A stretch of 64,000 nt of DNA from Carposina sasakii. Taxonomy: Eukaryota; Arthropoda; Insecta; Lepidoptera; Carposinidae. Position numbers and translations under genes: made by a program. The notes under the pieces are model-generated. The model did not search any database. It worked only from the letters and a program-made list of their open reading frames with translations, and was not told the origin of the DNA. Shown piece by piece: positions 1 through 11,537 of the stretch; the stretch's first letter is position 1; each line of letters begins with the position of its first letter. The DNA is taken from the NCBI GenBank assembly GCA_014607495.2, contig CP053150.1:14032495-14096494 (forward strand), read 5' to 3'.

Positions 1-124
1 AGTCAAGGAATGGACAGGTAGTGATCCTTCAGCTTTTTCCTAAATGTGCCAACAGTGCGATAATCTCTAACTGTATGGGGTAATTCATTCCATAGCTTAA
101 CCGCCTGAACCGAGAAAGAAAAAA
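1..124 (-). pseudogene. LINE reverse-transcriptase C-terminal remnant
   Basis: Read on the minus strand, this gives the end of a non-LTR retrotransposon ORF. The stretch VKLWNELPHTVRDYRTVGTF resembles the conserved FS-x-LWN-LP segment near the C-terminus of many LINE ORF2 proteins. A second, diverged copy lies at 36838-37029. The frame runs on beyond 124, but from there the DNA belongs to a Helitron repeat, so the LINE is cut at that junction. The other side continues off the window edge. The family (RTE, CR1 or Jockey-like) cannot be fixed from so little sequence. Confidence 0.55.
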
Positions 125-570
125 AGGAAGTTTTCGTAAAAACTTTAAATTCCTGTTTGTCCTGTACCCATGGGAAATTCTGGAAACCCGATCTTATTGG
201 GCTCTTACATCCCCTAATAAACATACACGCCAAATTTTATCTTTGCACGTCAAACGGTTTGTTTTTTATATTGATTTGGTATTTGATCCACTAAAGTAGA
301 AATTTCGGTAAAAATGTGGAATTCCTGTTTGCCCATTCCCATGTGAATTTCGGGAAATCCGTTCTCAGTGGTCTCTTACACCCTCTAACGAACATACATA
401 CCAAATTTTATCTTTATACGTCAGACAGTTTAAATTTTTTGTTTTGAATTCGCATTTATTCTTTGATTGGTTCCAGCCCAGTGGAAATTTTGCGAAACCC
501 TTATAGCCTATGTTCATAAGGGTCCAATAAGGATTCAAACGGTGAAAGAAGTTTTTAAATCGGTCCCTTC
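125..570 (-). repeat. Helitron-derived tandem-unit fragment
   Basis: Two diverged units are visible of the repeat that carries AATTCCCGT, CCTTCCCGTGGGAAT and TTCGGGAAATCCGTT, each followed by an AATGAACATA-like stretch. It then shows the tail CTTATAGCCTATGTTCAT plus CAATAAGGATTC. The same units, less diverged, make up the Helitrons at 14763-15456 and 24837-26824 and part of 34125-34955. The termini are missing here, so this is an old fragment, fused to the LINE remnant at about 124. Confidence 0.6.
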
Positions 571-660
571 CTTCCTTCCTTTTCTTCTCCTATCCATCCT
601 TCCTCTTCTTTCGCGAACTGGTCTATTTGACTTATCGCGCTAAACTTTGACAACGTCTAA

Positions 661-1293
661 GAGATCGTTCCCACTATGTCGTGCGGCAGAACATTTTATA
701 TGAAGCTATTAACACTTGTCTGACAACGATTTTGTGTCGGATCCGACAAAAATTATCGTGTGTTTTGTCAGCCGTTCCGTTCGGAAAAAAACGTGTCGGA
801 TCAACTCTCGCATAATGTGATCGCAAATGGCGCTGTTCACATTTGTCGGATGTCGGGCGTCGGGCTTAGAAATATCGACAGCCTTCCTTCAGTGCAAATG
901 CAGTCTGTGTAATTTTGATAATTTATTAAATGCTCCCTGATATTCGAGACAATAGGTCGTTGAATGTAGTTATTGTCATTCTAAAATAATTAAAAAACTT
1001 AACGTCGTCACTTCTTAGTTCAGTTATTAAGTTCTGAAATATTCCCAAAGTAAATCTTTCCCTCACAATTGGGTGCACCCAATATCTTCTATTTTTAGCT
1101 GTCTTTCGTTTCCTCCACAAATAATACATCACAACAAAAGCTTCGTCGACGTCCATCGTGTACAGAAGCCTCTTCTTGACTATCGTTTAATGGCACCAGC
1201 TGCGGTCGTGCCCGACAGCCGACTAGTGTGAACAGAGGCGCCGACATCCGATTAAAATCGGAATCCGACATCCGAAATAGTGGGAATGAGCTC
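661..1293. mobile_element. PIF/Harbinger-type non-autonomous DNA transposon
   Basis: The left end GAGATCGTTCCCACTAT and the inverted right end GAGCTCATTCCCACTAT form imperfect terminal inverted repeats. Both ends are flanked by TAA (658-660 and 1294-1296), the 3-bp target duplication expected of PIF/Harbinger elements. Subterminal GTCGGAT motifs recur inside both ends. The interior carries only the N-terminal part of a Harbinger transposase (926-1156), so the element cannot move itself. At 633 bp it is a deletion derivative. Confidence 0.8.
926..1156 (-). pseudogene. Harbinger transposase N-terminal fragment
   Basis: A 76-residue minus-strand frame contains RRYWVHPIVRERFTLGIFQN followed by LITELRSDDVKFFNYFRM and a DLLSRI segment. 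This is the characteristic N-terminal block of PIF/ALP1-like Harbinger transposases (YWVHP..., LV-ELR, YFRM...F-DLL). The DDE nuclease domain that should follow is absent. The frame lies inside the TIR element at 661-1293. Whether this short ORF is translated is unknown; most likely it is a leftover of internal deletion. Confidence 0.75.
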
Positions 1294-1571
1294 TAAAGAT
1301 ATAAATAATAAAGTGCTCAGAACAATGACTAAAATTTCTTTTAAATTTACAATAAACGCTTGAAATTAGATAGTACATTACCAAACTGCGCAGCAGTTTA
1401 TCGGTAATTAACAGGTTCCAAGATGTTCTCAGTTGCGTTTATACACTATAGGTACATACAAACATTAACCATAATTATACTAATCTACCAATCTGTACAT
1501 CCAAGGCAAAATGGAGTCACTATCTACCTGCAGCATTAAAACAACCGCTTTTCACTAAATGCATATGAAAA

Positions 1572-2057
1572 TACAAGGTGTGGGTGACAGCCAGGGAAAT
1601 ACTGAAATGCTGAATAAGTACCATTATGTTGAATTATACGACAGTGTTATTACTCGCAGGAAATATAAGTATTTTTGATTTGATTATCAGCAATCTTTGC
1701 TCTCCGCGCCAATTGTATCGGACGATCCTGTGGCTAATTAAATGGGCTTATTGGTTATTGTGTGACACATTGCTGTTTTTTGGATCACTGATAACTAACT
1801 CTCCATTAGGGTTGATAAGTTACTTAAATATTTTTGAGGGCAACTTTTTTTAAATCAATTTTTGTTTGAAATTTTATTTTTAAGTCATTATCTAAAACCT
1901 AATTAAGAGAACTAAACTATTTTTTTACTGAAAATATGAAAAAAAATGTAGGAAAATTTTGGAATTTTCCTGCGAAAAACTTCTGTGTTTTCCGCCTCAG
2001 AATCATGGTCTGAAGTCATGATATCAATATTTGCCTGGCTGTCACAAACACCCTGTA
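1572..2057. mobile_element. MITE, family with TACAGGGTG...GACAGCCAGG ends
   Basis: The left end TACAAGGTGTGGGTGACAGC and the inverted right end TACAGGGTGTTTGTGACAGC form terminal inverted repeats, followed by CAGG on both sides. Homologous copies lie at 10729-11169 (opposite orientation), 57624-57847 (shorter) and 6560-6731 (one end). There is no transposase. Internal landmarks shared by copies include a GTGTTATTACTCG-like segment and a TTCTGAGGCGGAAAA-like segment near one end. The superfamily cannot be assigned because no clean target duplication is visible. Confidence 0.75.
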
Positions 2058-5000
2058 TACGTATACGATACGGTACATAATATACGGGTGAATTTCCCAG
2101 GTACGTTTTTAGCGCGGCGTGGATGAAAATCGTAGTGGAAAGTGCAAAATGCACATTTATTATTTTTTTTTCATTAAGTTCAGACAGTGATCTAGACTAA
2201 CGTTTAAAACTTAAGACCAAAATCTATTTGTTTACGCATTAAAAAAATTATCAAAGGCTCTAAATCTAATTGCGGTGCTATGTCCCCACTTCATTTGCAA
2301 AAATAAATTTGGCTATTTCAATTTTCGGGTGAATTAATTTAACAGAATACATACATATTTTAAAAATACATTAAATGACACTATTATTTACACCATGAGC
2401 AGTAATTTAACTTAACCCGGTAGTACCTGTAACAGCTTTTTAAAAATGTCCCGCGGAAAAAGTCAATAACGCTGGCGCATTTTGAACATTACACTATTTC
2501 ATCATAATGAATGAGATAGATGCTAAGCTATCTTTCCCTGCACTGCTCTGTCAAGCTATCGTATACCAAGTACAAGGATGTTTGATACACTGAACAGTTT
2601 TCCCGCCAAAAACGTAAGTATAACCTGCGGTGGCGCAGGAATACAAATTTATCATATAACGGTGTCATGTGTATTTAAAAAACTATAAGGCTGTTTAAAA
2701 ATAAATTTTACAAATGATTAAAGATTAGATATATCGACGTAATTGCAAAAGAATTATTACATTTAAAATAATAGTGTTCGTTATAATTTGTACTTTATTA
2801 ATTAATTCTAAGAACGGTGTCGCAACTCCAGTGGCTCCGGTGGCAAAAAAGAAGGCCACCGTAATTTAATAATGTCACCGTAATTGATATTTTGTCTTTT
2901 TGTATACAGGATGACTGGAAACCGGGTATTATTTCTATTGAGATGTAAAATTACAGCCCATTTTCTACCTAAATGGGTAGGAAGACCCATTAAAAAAATT
3001 ACGGCTTCAGGGTTATACCCCATTTTGTAATGTTTTTAAAATCACCTTATTATTAAATAGAAATGCATAAAAAAACTAAAATACGTGTATATTTCAGTAA
3101 TTCAACTAGATAAATAAATAATCATTTGAGACAAAATAACAGACATCAACTTGGCATTGTCAATGTACAATTACCAAAAGTTTTTTAATTTTTTTTCCTG
3201 ATTCTTTCCTATTCATTCAAAATAATGATTTCACGTAATGCGCACACTTCATTAAACTAAATTCAAAAGGTATAATTATGAAAAAGCTTACCAACAGCTG
3301 ACTAATAAGAATTTTAAAAGGTGCTATCCTATGGCGCGACAACCTTTTTAACAAGTAACCTAAGTTTGTAGTCAAATTTAAAAAATACAAAGGTGATGAA
3401 CTGACATTATTATATATAGCATAGGAGTCTTACTGCTATCCAAAGGCCTTTTCATGATGCAGTTCAACTCGGATCGAGGTCATACCGCCACCTCCATCTC
3501 GTCTTACTCCTACCCCAGGCAGCCGCTCTGTAGCGTCCAGCCAGTTGCACTGTTCGTCTATCTTTCGGTGTCTAAACGACTAACATGGCCGGTATTTTTA
3601 CTGTCCAGTTCCTTTTTGGTAGGCGATTAGCATACCTAATGGTGTTCCTGATGCAGTCTGAGCACTGTAGGTCAATCGATAGACAGCATAAGTAGACGAT
3701 CCCCCCACACCTTCAGCAATTCATCATAGGAACGGTTCCCCGTTCCTAAATGAACTAAGTTCTTCCAGGCACTTAAGATTCATCCCTCAATATTAATAGC
3801 TGACCAATAAGAATGTAATATTTTTGTGAGTCCTGATTGTTCTCAGAAAAAATATCTATATATTGAATATTCTACTGGCCTAAGTAGGTGTACTCATGCA
3901 CATAATTATTATCTATTTCAATCCCACGTTTTGTGATATTGATTATGACTTGGCCTTTAGTTCAACCTCAAGGAAACCACCCAAAATTGATACTATAAAT
4001 GAACAGTTACGAATAAACCCGAGTATCTTTGCGATAAACCCGAGTAGCTTGAACAAGTACGCCTGATGATAAGATAACAGAAGAGTTCTACATTCTACTT
4101 ACCTCAATATAACACTGCTATAGGCTGTAGCGGCACGGAATGTATTTTTTGAAACCTTTATTGGTTGGCTGCTAGTAAGCTTTCTCATAATAAGTTACAC
4201 CTCTTTGAGTAGCTTATTAAATAAGGAATTTAGTTTGATAAAGGGTATGCATGACGCAGTATATTATTTTGAAAGAGCAGGGGCTTAATTGGCAAAAACA
4301 TTTAACAAATTTTGCTTGAAATGTTGATAGATTTTTGGGAGGTCAAAGTATAAAATGTGATTCATTTCTTATATGCCATTCTACTTCTCTAAAAGGAGAT
4401 TTTAAAAAAATCATATCATTGTCATATCTCCGTCACCGTGAATTTTCGGATGGGTTGTTCCTTATATATAAAGGTAGCTAACGAGGTGCACTTTCACATG
4501 TGAAAAGAAATGATCCTTATTTCTGGTTTTCGAAGATTTTTACGTACATATAAATAAATACGGCTAGGTTCCTGAAATGGTGTAGTCAGAACTGCGAGAT
4601 CTTAAAAGAGATACCATGGCCACTACGTTTTATGCTAAGAAAAAACTCACTAGGAAGCATTTTAAAGTATGTAATAAAATATTTCTCTAACTGTTAACGT
4701 GTTCCTTAAATTTGTTATCATAGTTTCTAAGCTATAATCATGATGATAAACATTATTACCAACTAATAAACGAAAAATATAAAGTTTTCAAGTTCTTATA
4801 AAATAAATAAATAGGTAATTCATATGATGTTCTCCTGTATTTATAATTCCGCTGATTGTAATCAATTTCAGTGGAGAGATTTACAATTTCGGTGATTTGA
4901 TAATAATATCGGTGGCGATTGAAATTTTTAAATGCAGATATCTCAAGAAATAATACATTTTTAAAAATATGTACCATATGACTGAATATTATATATTTTT

Positions 5001-5561
5001 GGCTATTACTTCGAATACAAAAAAGTTATAGAAAGTGGATATAAAATTTCGCCAGCGTAATTAGTCAAAAATCGAGGTTGTTGAAATTCACCCATACCTG
5101 TTCTAAGTTAAAATATCTGAAACGCTGTCAAATGAACAGCCAACCAAAGCTAAACCATAACCAAAACGTTGTCAGTTTGCACGCTTGCCCTCCAGGCGGC
5201 CGTTCTCAAAGCGCGTGGTTTAGTGGAATGCCATTTGTACAAAACCAATACATTTCGGTTCAGCTGCGTGTCAAAAAAAAATATTAGTAGAAACGAAAAC
5301 GCCATAACCAATGCGTTTCGTTTGTGTTTCGGTTATAATTTGTTTGTAGAATTGGCCCTCCCCCCCCCCTGTTTTGTTTGGATACTGTCCAGTACTGTCT
5401 AAAACTGGGCCCCATTTTAGCTTAAACTATTCTTTTCATTTTCTCTAACTAATTACCTATTTCATTGCATTCCAACTCAATCAATTCAGTTATTGATCAA
5501 TTAAATTAGGTGGGCACTTACCGGTAATTAGGTAGCTCTGTAATTAAATTACCTATCGAGC
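2058..5561. other. AT-rich stretch without recognised genes
   Basis: No convincing coding exon, RNA gene or complete transposon was found. Minor items: a somewhat GC-richer patch at about 3460-3720 with no long frame, a minus-strand frame at 2808-3023 (71 codons) with no recognisable domain, and a C-run at 5362-5370. It is probably intergenic DNA upstream of the serine protease homologue. Confidence 0.5.
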
Positions 5562-5568
5562 TATAAAA
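5562..5568 (+). promoter_or_regulatory. candidate TATA box of the protease homologue
   Basis: CTATAAAATT occurs about 32 bases upstream of the ATG at 5600. If transcription starts the usual 25-30 bp downstream, the 5' UTR would be only about 5-12 nt. An upstream 5' UTR exon cannot be excluded, in which case this match is chance in AT-rich DNA. Confidence 0.35.
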
Positions 5569-5599
5569 TTCCGCATAGTGATTACTTTGATTTGGCATA

Positions 5600-7336
5600 A
5601 TGATATACATTGTTCTGAGTATTTTCATTGAGATATTTACATCAATTTTGGGTATTAGAATACCGCTAATTTATGGGGGAACCTATCCTGCAATAGAAGA
5701 GTTTCCTTATATGGCATATGTTCATATATATAGTTCCAAGGTTGTTGATATATGCTCAGGATCAATTTTGAATGAAAGATTAATCCTGACTGCGGCTCAT
5801 TGTTTCGACAAATGTGGTGGAAAATGTCAGGTAGAGGTGAAGGTGGGCAACGAGTATGTCGGGAGAGAGATTAAGGGGTTTGCAGCGCAAAAGTATGTGA
5901 TCCATGCAAACTATCAAGCAGGGAAATACCGTGACGACATCGCTATGATACTTCTAAAAAATAATCTAACAATGTCTAGATATGTCCAGACCGTGCTTAT
6001 TCGAAAGAATGAGCCTAAATCAAAGACAACCAAAGCCAGCGGGTGGGGTCATTACGAAGTACGTATGAAGCGTCCCTATACTTATTAACTTGTACTAATG
6101 CTGTAGATATAAGTTTGTTGGTTTCGATGTAGGTAATAATACCTAATCTGTAAGGAGAAGGCCCACCAGTTCAGAAAGTTCCTATGTCCGATTTTTTACA
6201 TTTGAGATGTGAGCTCGAGAAGCACAAAAATAAATCACGAAAAGAACAATAATCCATCTTAATGTAATACAAAATGTTTACTTTGTTGTGGTAATTAACA
6301 CTGATCAATTACTTATTCTTACTTTTTAAAAATGAAAAACTGACTTTTGGTCTTAGCATTAAACATTCGGGCTTAATTTTATGTGGATGTTATTGAAATT
6401 GAATGATTTCTATTATAACATCTTAAATTATATAGTTTTTTCAGTGCTTTAACTTTTTTCTTGTCACTATGTGCTCCGGAAGATGTTAAGGGATGTTAAG
6501 AACAAAATTTTATATGCATTTATGTTTTCAAATGTCAAAAACTTATTTAGGTAGGAATAACTTAACAAAAACTTGGTCAAACCCATCCATAGACAAAAAA
6601 CGCTATTCGGTAGTGTTTTCATTATTGAAATCAAATGATAGCTTTCTGGCTATGATTTAACCCTCAAAACTCAAAACAATGGTACTTGTTCAGTATCTCA
6701 GTATTTGCTTGGCTGTCACACACACCCTGTATATACTTTACCACCTTTGGCCGCGTCTATCTATTACATCTAGTTGCTAATTATAATTAAAATAACTCAT
6801 TTTTTTATAGAAAGGACTTGACCGATTGTCCAGTCACTTAAAAGAAACACGGCAAAAACGAATTGATAGGAAGACCTGCAAAAAGTATACAAAGATCGTT
6901 GGATTAATGTGTACAGGCGAGGAACGCGCATCTGATTATCTCAGCAAGTAAGTTGCATTTTCTTTGATAGTTACCCGACTGCAGCGGGTTCCTTGTGTCT
7001 ACTGCGTGGACAGATGGGAGAGACGATTTCTGTTACTGGTGGGAGAGACGTCAGCACTAGGGTTGCCAACCGTACTTTATAATAAAGTATTGTACGTTAT
7101 TTCAGGTATTGTACTCTATACTTTATGAGAACAAAAAAGTACGCGAAAATACTTTATTTCATACCTTGGCGAACCCCGCACTCCAATGCCTATCTGACAG
7201 TAATTTTTAAAAAATCATGCTTTTGTAGGTTTGTAGGTAGGCGAAATAAAGGATACCAAACGGGGATTCACTGTCATGGTGGTCATTAGTACCTACCCCC
7301 TTTGGCTTAGGCCGACGCAAAAACGACGGGGTGTTA

Positions 7337-7391
<55 letters not shown>

Positions 7392-10300
7392 CTGTCTGTC
7401 TCTCTCTCTCTCTCTCTTGGATGATCCAATTTTAGTGCGGTTTTTTTGTTTGAAAGGTATATCAGTCGAGAGTGTTCTTAGCTATGTTTGGTGGAAATCG
7501 GTTCAGGTCTTCAAGGTCATCAGGTCGTTTGTTAGGTGTGATCGGAATATTATACGCTCAGTTTGCTTGCAAGCATATGTGGGATCTATGCAATTATTAT
7601 GACAAAAGGTTTAAAATGCTAAACCCTATAAAAAGCAAAAAATAACTTTTAACACTACGTAAGTACCAACTGAAGCATGGCAGACTATCTACTCCTATCT
7701 AAGCAAAATTATATTTATAATCACTGATATAATGTTTTAAAGTAAGTAGGTATTCAGAATTAAAGTGAAGTATAACAATGGGATTGAGGACTTCTTAATG
7801 TGTGCTTCTAACGTTAGGCTAATAAATTACATAGAGCGGTCCCCCGACGCGGCAAAATTAAATCAAGAATTTCATACGTACGGTCAACAGCAGGCCAAGA
7901 TAACCATTTGCAGTTCAAAATTAGCGGTTATGCCTCCGACATAAAGGTGGCACAAAGTCCCGAGTAGATAGTCTCCCATGCTTTAGTTGGTACTTACGTA
8001 GTGTTAAAAGTTATTTTTTGCTTTTTATAGGGTTTAGCATTTTAAACCTTTTGTCATAATAATTGCGTACTTTTTATGGGTCGGGAGTTTTTTAAATTTT
8101 AATTGAGCTTGAGATGTGAAATTTATATCAGTACAAGTGGCCCTAATTTCGTGCTCGTTCCGCTCGCGGTTGTTTTGTCAATAGTCACAATTTCTCGGTA
8201 GAACTTGAATTTTTAAGAAGTAAATGGGTAACTAAAGTAGTCGCAATGTCTCGCTGCAGGCAAGGCAAAATATGAGATAAAATTTCGCGCTCGCTGGACC
8301 TTATTCTTATTCTTTATTGTACACAGTAAGGTTTTCACAAATAAAGTTTGTAATAAGGAAAATATACAAAGGCGTGGTTATCTCTTAGAGAGATTTCTTC
8401 CAGAAAACCAGTCATGAAAGAGAAATAAACATAGGAGGTAGGTATGTATGTTGTCTGTGTACATGCGAAAAGCCAAATAAACGATCTATCTAGGTTTCTA
8501 TGTGTGCACGTAATCAGAACAATAACTTAATTATAAAAATTATTACTAAAGAAATGAAAATTTTTTCACCCGAGTGAGATTTAAATTTAAACTTAATTGA
8601 TTAAAATAAAAAAACATAAACCTAAATAAACATAATATGTTAATAATAGTAATAGACCTTAATATGTTGAAAAGCAGATACTTTTCAGGTATGCTTTCAT
8701 GAAGAAAAATGTATCTTCGTGATGAGGAGTAGAATGCGTAGAATATGGAAACGGTGACGATGAAAAAACACCTGTATACGAGTAGCAGTCTTAATTCGAC
8801 AGGCCATCCTGACGTAGGCACTCACTGCAGGCGTTGATCAGCCCATTCAAGCTGTATAAGCGCATATACAGCTGCATATACAGCCCTTATAGCCTCATCA
8901 TCATCATCATTGTCAGCCTTGAAAAGTCCACTGCTGAACATAGACCTCTCCCATAACCTCTACTCCGATCGGTCGGAAGCGGCCTGCATCCAACCGATGC
9001 CCGCGACCTTGGCTAGGTCGTCCGTCCATCTCGCGGGCGGGTGGCCTTCTGACACTGCGTTTGCCGATACGTGGTATCGACTCTAGAACCTTTCGGCTCC
9101 ATCGGCCATTGGTTTTTTCGAGCTATGTGCTCTGCCGATTGCCACTTTATCAATGCACAATGCTTTACACAATGTTTATTTATATTATACAGGGTGTTTT
9201 TAGGGTTCCGTACGTCTGAATACAAAAACGGAACCCTTATAGGATCACTCGTGTGTCTGTCCGTCCGTCGCTTACAGTCAATTATTTCCGAATCTATTAG
9301 ACCGATTAAGTTGAAATTTGGTACACATATCAATTCCTGTGACCCAAATACAGAGGTGTGACGTGAGCAGATGAAATCTGTATATGGGGGGTCATTTTTG
9401 GGGGGGAAGGGGAAAATAAAATAAAAAATTCTGAAAACTGCATCGTGTGGCATATCAAATGAAAGGTCTTGTTGAGAAGATCTTAAATATATTTTTTTTG
9501 TAATTTTAAAATAAATAGTTTACAAGTTATTCAAGAAAATAGACGAAAATTGACCATTCCCCCCCCTTATCTCCGAAACTACTGAACCTAAAATTTTGAA
9601 AAAAATACAGAAATAGTTTTCTCCTTATAGATTATAGGAAAACCTATAAGAAGTCCATGATATTAAAATAACATGGTATCTCACTCAATATTGTGCGTAC
9701 CAACTTTTTGTCAGATTTTAAAAAACATGATAGGTAACATCGTACGGAACCCTCTTCACGCGAGTTCAACTCGCACTTGTCGGCTTTTTTGTGGCCACCT
9801 TTAACGAAGGGTACGTACTCTATACATCAAATAAAGTAAGTTTATGCCAAAAAAAATGCTGGGAAAAAAAATTTTTTTTCAAAAGTTTTTTTTAATTACT
9901 TGATCTGGCGAAATTTATAGTGTCTAGTGTTTATGTTAGTTTTTTTATAGACAGATATTAATTATTTCTCGTGAAAAAATCTTGCTACGCGCGTCTATGT
10001 GCATTTATGCAGGAAAAACGCAGTCTATTTACTCAACTTTGGACCCTAATATTTTGGAAACCAGACACTTCCCAGGTATGCTTCCATGGAGAAAAATGAT
10101 CGTGATGATGAGGAGATTCCGTAGTTTTCGGGAACGTTGACGACCAAAAATCATCCTGTATAGTTAGGCGCATAACTAACACTTTTATCCATATATTGTT
10201 TAGAGGAGACGCAGGGAGCCCGATCGTCAGCGGCTGCTGTGACCAACAAATAGGAGTAGTTTCATTCATTTCGGACACCCATCCCGGTATTACTTTCTCC

Positions 10301-11309
10301 ACAAGAATTTCTTATTTCCACTTGTGGATTGAGGCTACCGCCAAGATTTTGCACTGCTGTATTAATGTAAGTACCTATATTATTTTATTATACTTATTTT
10401 AATTTCCTGTGCTGAAGCGGGGCAACCAACTTGTCACAGATCTGACTTTGTTGTGGCCTAATAAATCTATTCTTAGCGTGAAGCTTTTTAAAACGATCTA
10501 TTTTTTTTTTACATGCTTATTTTCTTTATTTATTTAACAGTATGTACATATAATTTAATACATGAGTTTATAAGGATAAAGTGATTGATATCTTTATCTT
10601 GATTAAGTTTTAGAGAAAGGCAACATTAATCTATCCTAATATTAATAACAATTCATTATATTCTACGAGTAGGTATTAACTTCATCTTTCAAATAGACTA
10701 TCTGACCATTGCGAAAATCAACCCTAAATACAGGGTGTTTGTGACAGCCAGGCAAAATTGATGCTGACTTCAGACCATGATTCTGAGGCGGAAAACAAAC
10801 ATTTTTTTTTTTTTTAGGAAAAAAATTGTTTAGTTCGTTTAATTAGGCCTTAGATAATGACATCGAAATAAAATTTTAACCAAAAAAAATTTTTAAAGAA
10901 TTTGCCCTCAAAAAACTTCAAATAACTGATCAACCCTAATGGAGAATCACAGGTGATCCAAAAACAATGTGTAACACAATAACCAATAAGCCCATTTCAT
11001 TAGTAACAGGATCGCCCGATACAATTGGCGCGGAGAGCAAAGATTACTGATAGATAATCAAATTAAAAATACATTTCCTGCAAGTAATAAAACTGTCTTA
11101 TAACTCAACACAATGGTACTTGTTCAGAATTTTAATATGTATTTGCCTGGTTGTCATCCACATCCTGTATAGTGTTAGGTGTATTGTAATTTGTAAGCCA
11201 TGCTTAACCTAAATTTAAATATAAATACATACTTAAATAGATGCTTAATACCTATACTTCATTTCAGAAAATACGAAAGCAGCCGAGGGAGGTGAAGTCG
11301 GCAAGTTAA
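5600..11309 (+). CDS. trypsin-fold serine protease homologue, catalytic Ser lost
   Basis: A four-exon gene (coding exons 5600-6058, 6811-6947, 10204-10366 and 11268-11309) has GT-AG junctions in matching phase and gives 266 residues. Residues 1-20 are hydrophobic and probably a signal peptide. The chymotrypsin fold is clear: IYGG at 24-27 in place of IVGG, LTAAHC with His67, DDIAM with Asp113, and SGWG at 147-150. The third catalytic motif, normally GDSGGP, reads GDAGSP at 200-205, so the nucleophile is Ala202. No Arg or Lys precedes IYGG, so the usual zymogen cleavage site is missing, and the Cys normally three residues before GDSGG is Ser198. It is inferred to be a secreted non-catalytic homologue with a binding or cofactor role. 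The introns hold MITEs, an RTE remnant and an inverted repeat. AATAAA lies at 11363. The first ATG was chosen because it precedes the signal-like segment. Confidence 0.85.
6560..6731. mobile_element. partial MITE (TACAGGGTG...GACAGCCAGG family)
   Basis: The right end, read inverted as TACAGGGTGTGTGTGACAGC, matches the family at 1572-2057. The adjoining CAAAACAATGGTACTTGTTC segment also occurs in the 10729-11169 copy. The left terminal repeat is not recognisable. The copy sits in the first intron of the protease homologue. Confidence 0.55.
7341..7417. repeat. CT/TG microsatellite
   Basis: About twenty TC dinucleotides are followed by a short TG tract, two TGTC steps and another run of TC. It is a compound simple repeat in the second intron of the protease homologue. 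The frame that crosses it (poly Leu-Ser) is an artefact of the repeat. Confidence 0.95.
7590..8066. repeat. 105-bp inverted repeat with 267-bp spacer
   Basis: Positions 7590-7694 and 7962-8066 are reverse complements with only about two mismatches. Both arms are 105 bp and include GGTTTAAAATGCTAAACCC and CACTACGTAAGTACCAACT. The unit lies inside the second intron of the protease homologue, so the pre-mRNA could fold into a long hairpin. It may be the ends of an unknown fold-back element; no target duplication was seen. Confidence 0.85.
8890..9046 (-). pseudogene. RTE LINE C-terminal coding remnant
   Basis: The minus strand reads PPARWTDDLAKVAGIGWMQA followed by ASDRSE, then a stop and RLWERSMF..., with a run of Asp codons (the ATC repeat at 8896-8909) near the end. 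This matches the well-known C-terminus of insect RTE LINEs (RWTDDL-K-AG--WMQ-A-DR---W), with an in-frame stop. It is a dead 3' fragment in the second intron of the protease homologue. Confidence 0.75.
9190..9783. mobile_element. repeat with GGGTTCCGTACG / CGTACGGAACCC ends
   Basis: The left part starts in CAGGGTGTTTTTAGGGTTCC and the right part contains CGTACGGAACCCTC, so GGTTCCGTACG is present in inverted orientation at both sides. The inside has GTCTGTCCGTCCGTCGC and TTGAAATTTGGTACACAT stretches, which are common in lepidopteran repeats. There is no coding capacity. The right border runs directly into the next element at about 9784. Superfamily not assigned. Confidence 0.55.
9784..10160 (-). 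mobile_element. MITE, GGTCGTCAACG / GGTGGCAACGAAAAAAC family
   Basis: The right end, read inverted, is TACAGGATGATTTTTGGTCG, and the left side carries GTGGCCACCTTTAACGAAGG. It contains the shared core CTCCTCATCATCACGATCAT (inverted) and ACTTTATTTGATG-type sequence. The complete reference copy is 20658-21032. This copy ends only about 40 bp before exon 3 of the protease homologue. Confidence 0.75.
10729..11169. mobile_element. MITE (TACAGGGTG...GACAGCCAGG family), last protease intron
   Basis: It starts TACAGGGTGTTTGTGACAGC and ends, inverted, TACAGGATGTGGATGACAAC. It is an opposite-orientation relative of 1572-2057 and shares its interior. It sits in the third intron of the protease homologue (10367-11267), about 100 bp upstream of the last exon. 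Confidence 0.8.
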
Positions 11310-11362
11310 TTTTACTTCAGAAGCCCGCCGCGTGTAACGACGGATTTGACTTCTATACTACA

Positions 11363-11368
11363 AATAAA
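11363..11368 (+). terminator. polyadenylation signal of protease homologue
   Basis: AATAAA occurs 54 nt after the stop codon at 11307-11309, in a suitable position to end the transcript. Confidence 0.5.
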
Positions 11369-11537
11369 ATAATTTTAAAAATACATTGTTTCGATTATTT
11401 TTGTGAAGGTTATTTCATAGGACAAATGAGTTATGTTTTTTAGAGTTTAGGGCAAATATATAAAAGTTTTCTATGCGCAGATTCGACCAAACTAGAATAG
11501 AATAGTTTTTATTTGAGAAACTAGAAGTAATCCTACT

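Noticed and set aside
2808..3023. 71-codon minus-strand frame
   Set aside because: No recognisable motif, no splice context and no second copy in the window.
7276..7602. 108-codon frame with poly Leu-Ser
   Set aside because: It is created by the CT microsatellite, which cannot contain stops in these frames.
9013..9453. 146-codon minus-strand frame
   Set aside because: It covers the junction of an RTE remnant and a non-coding TIR repeat; only the first part has RTE similarity, and that in another frame.
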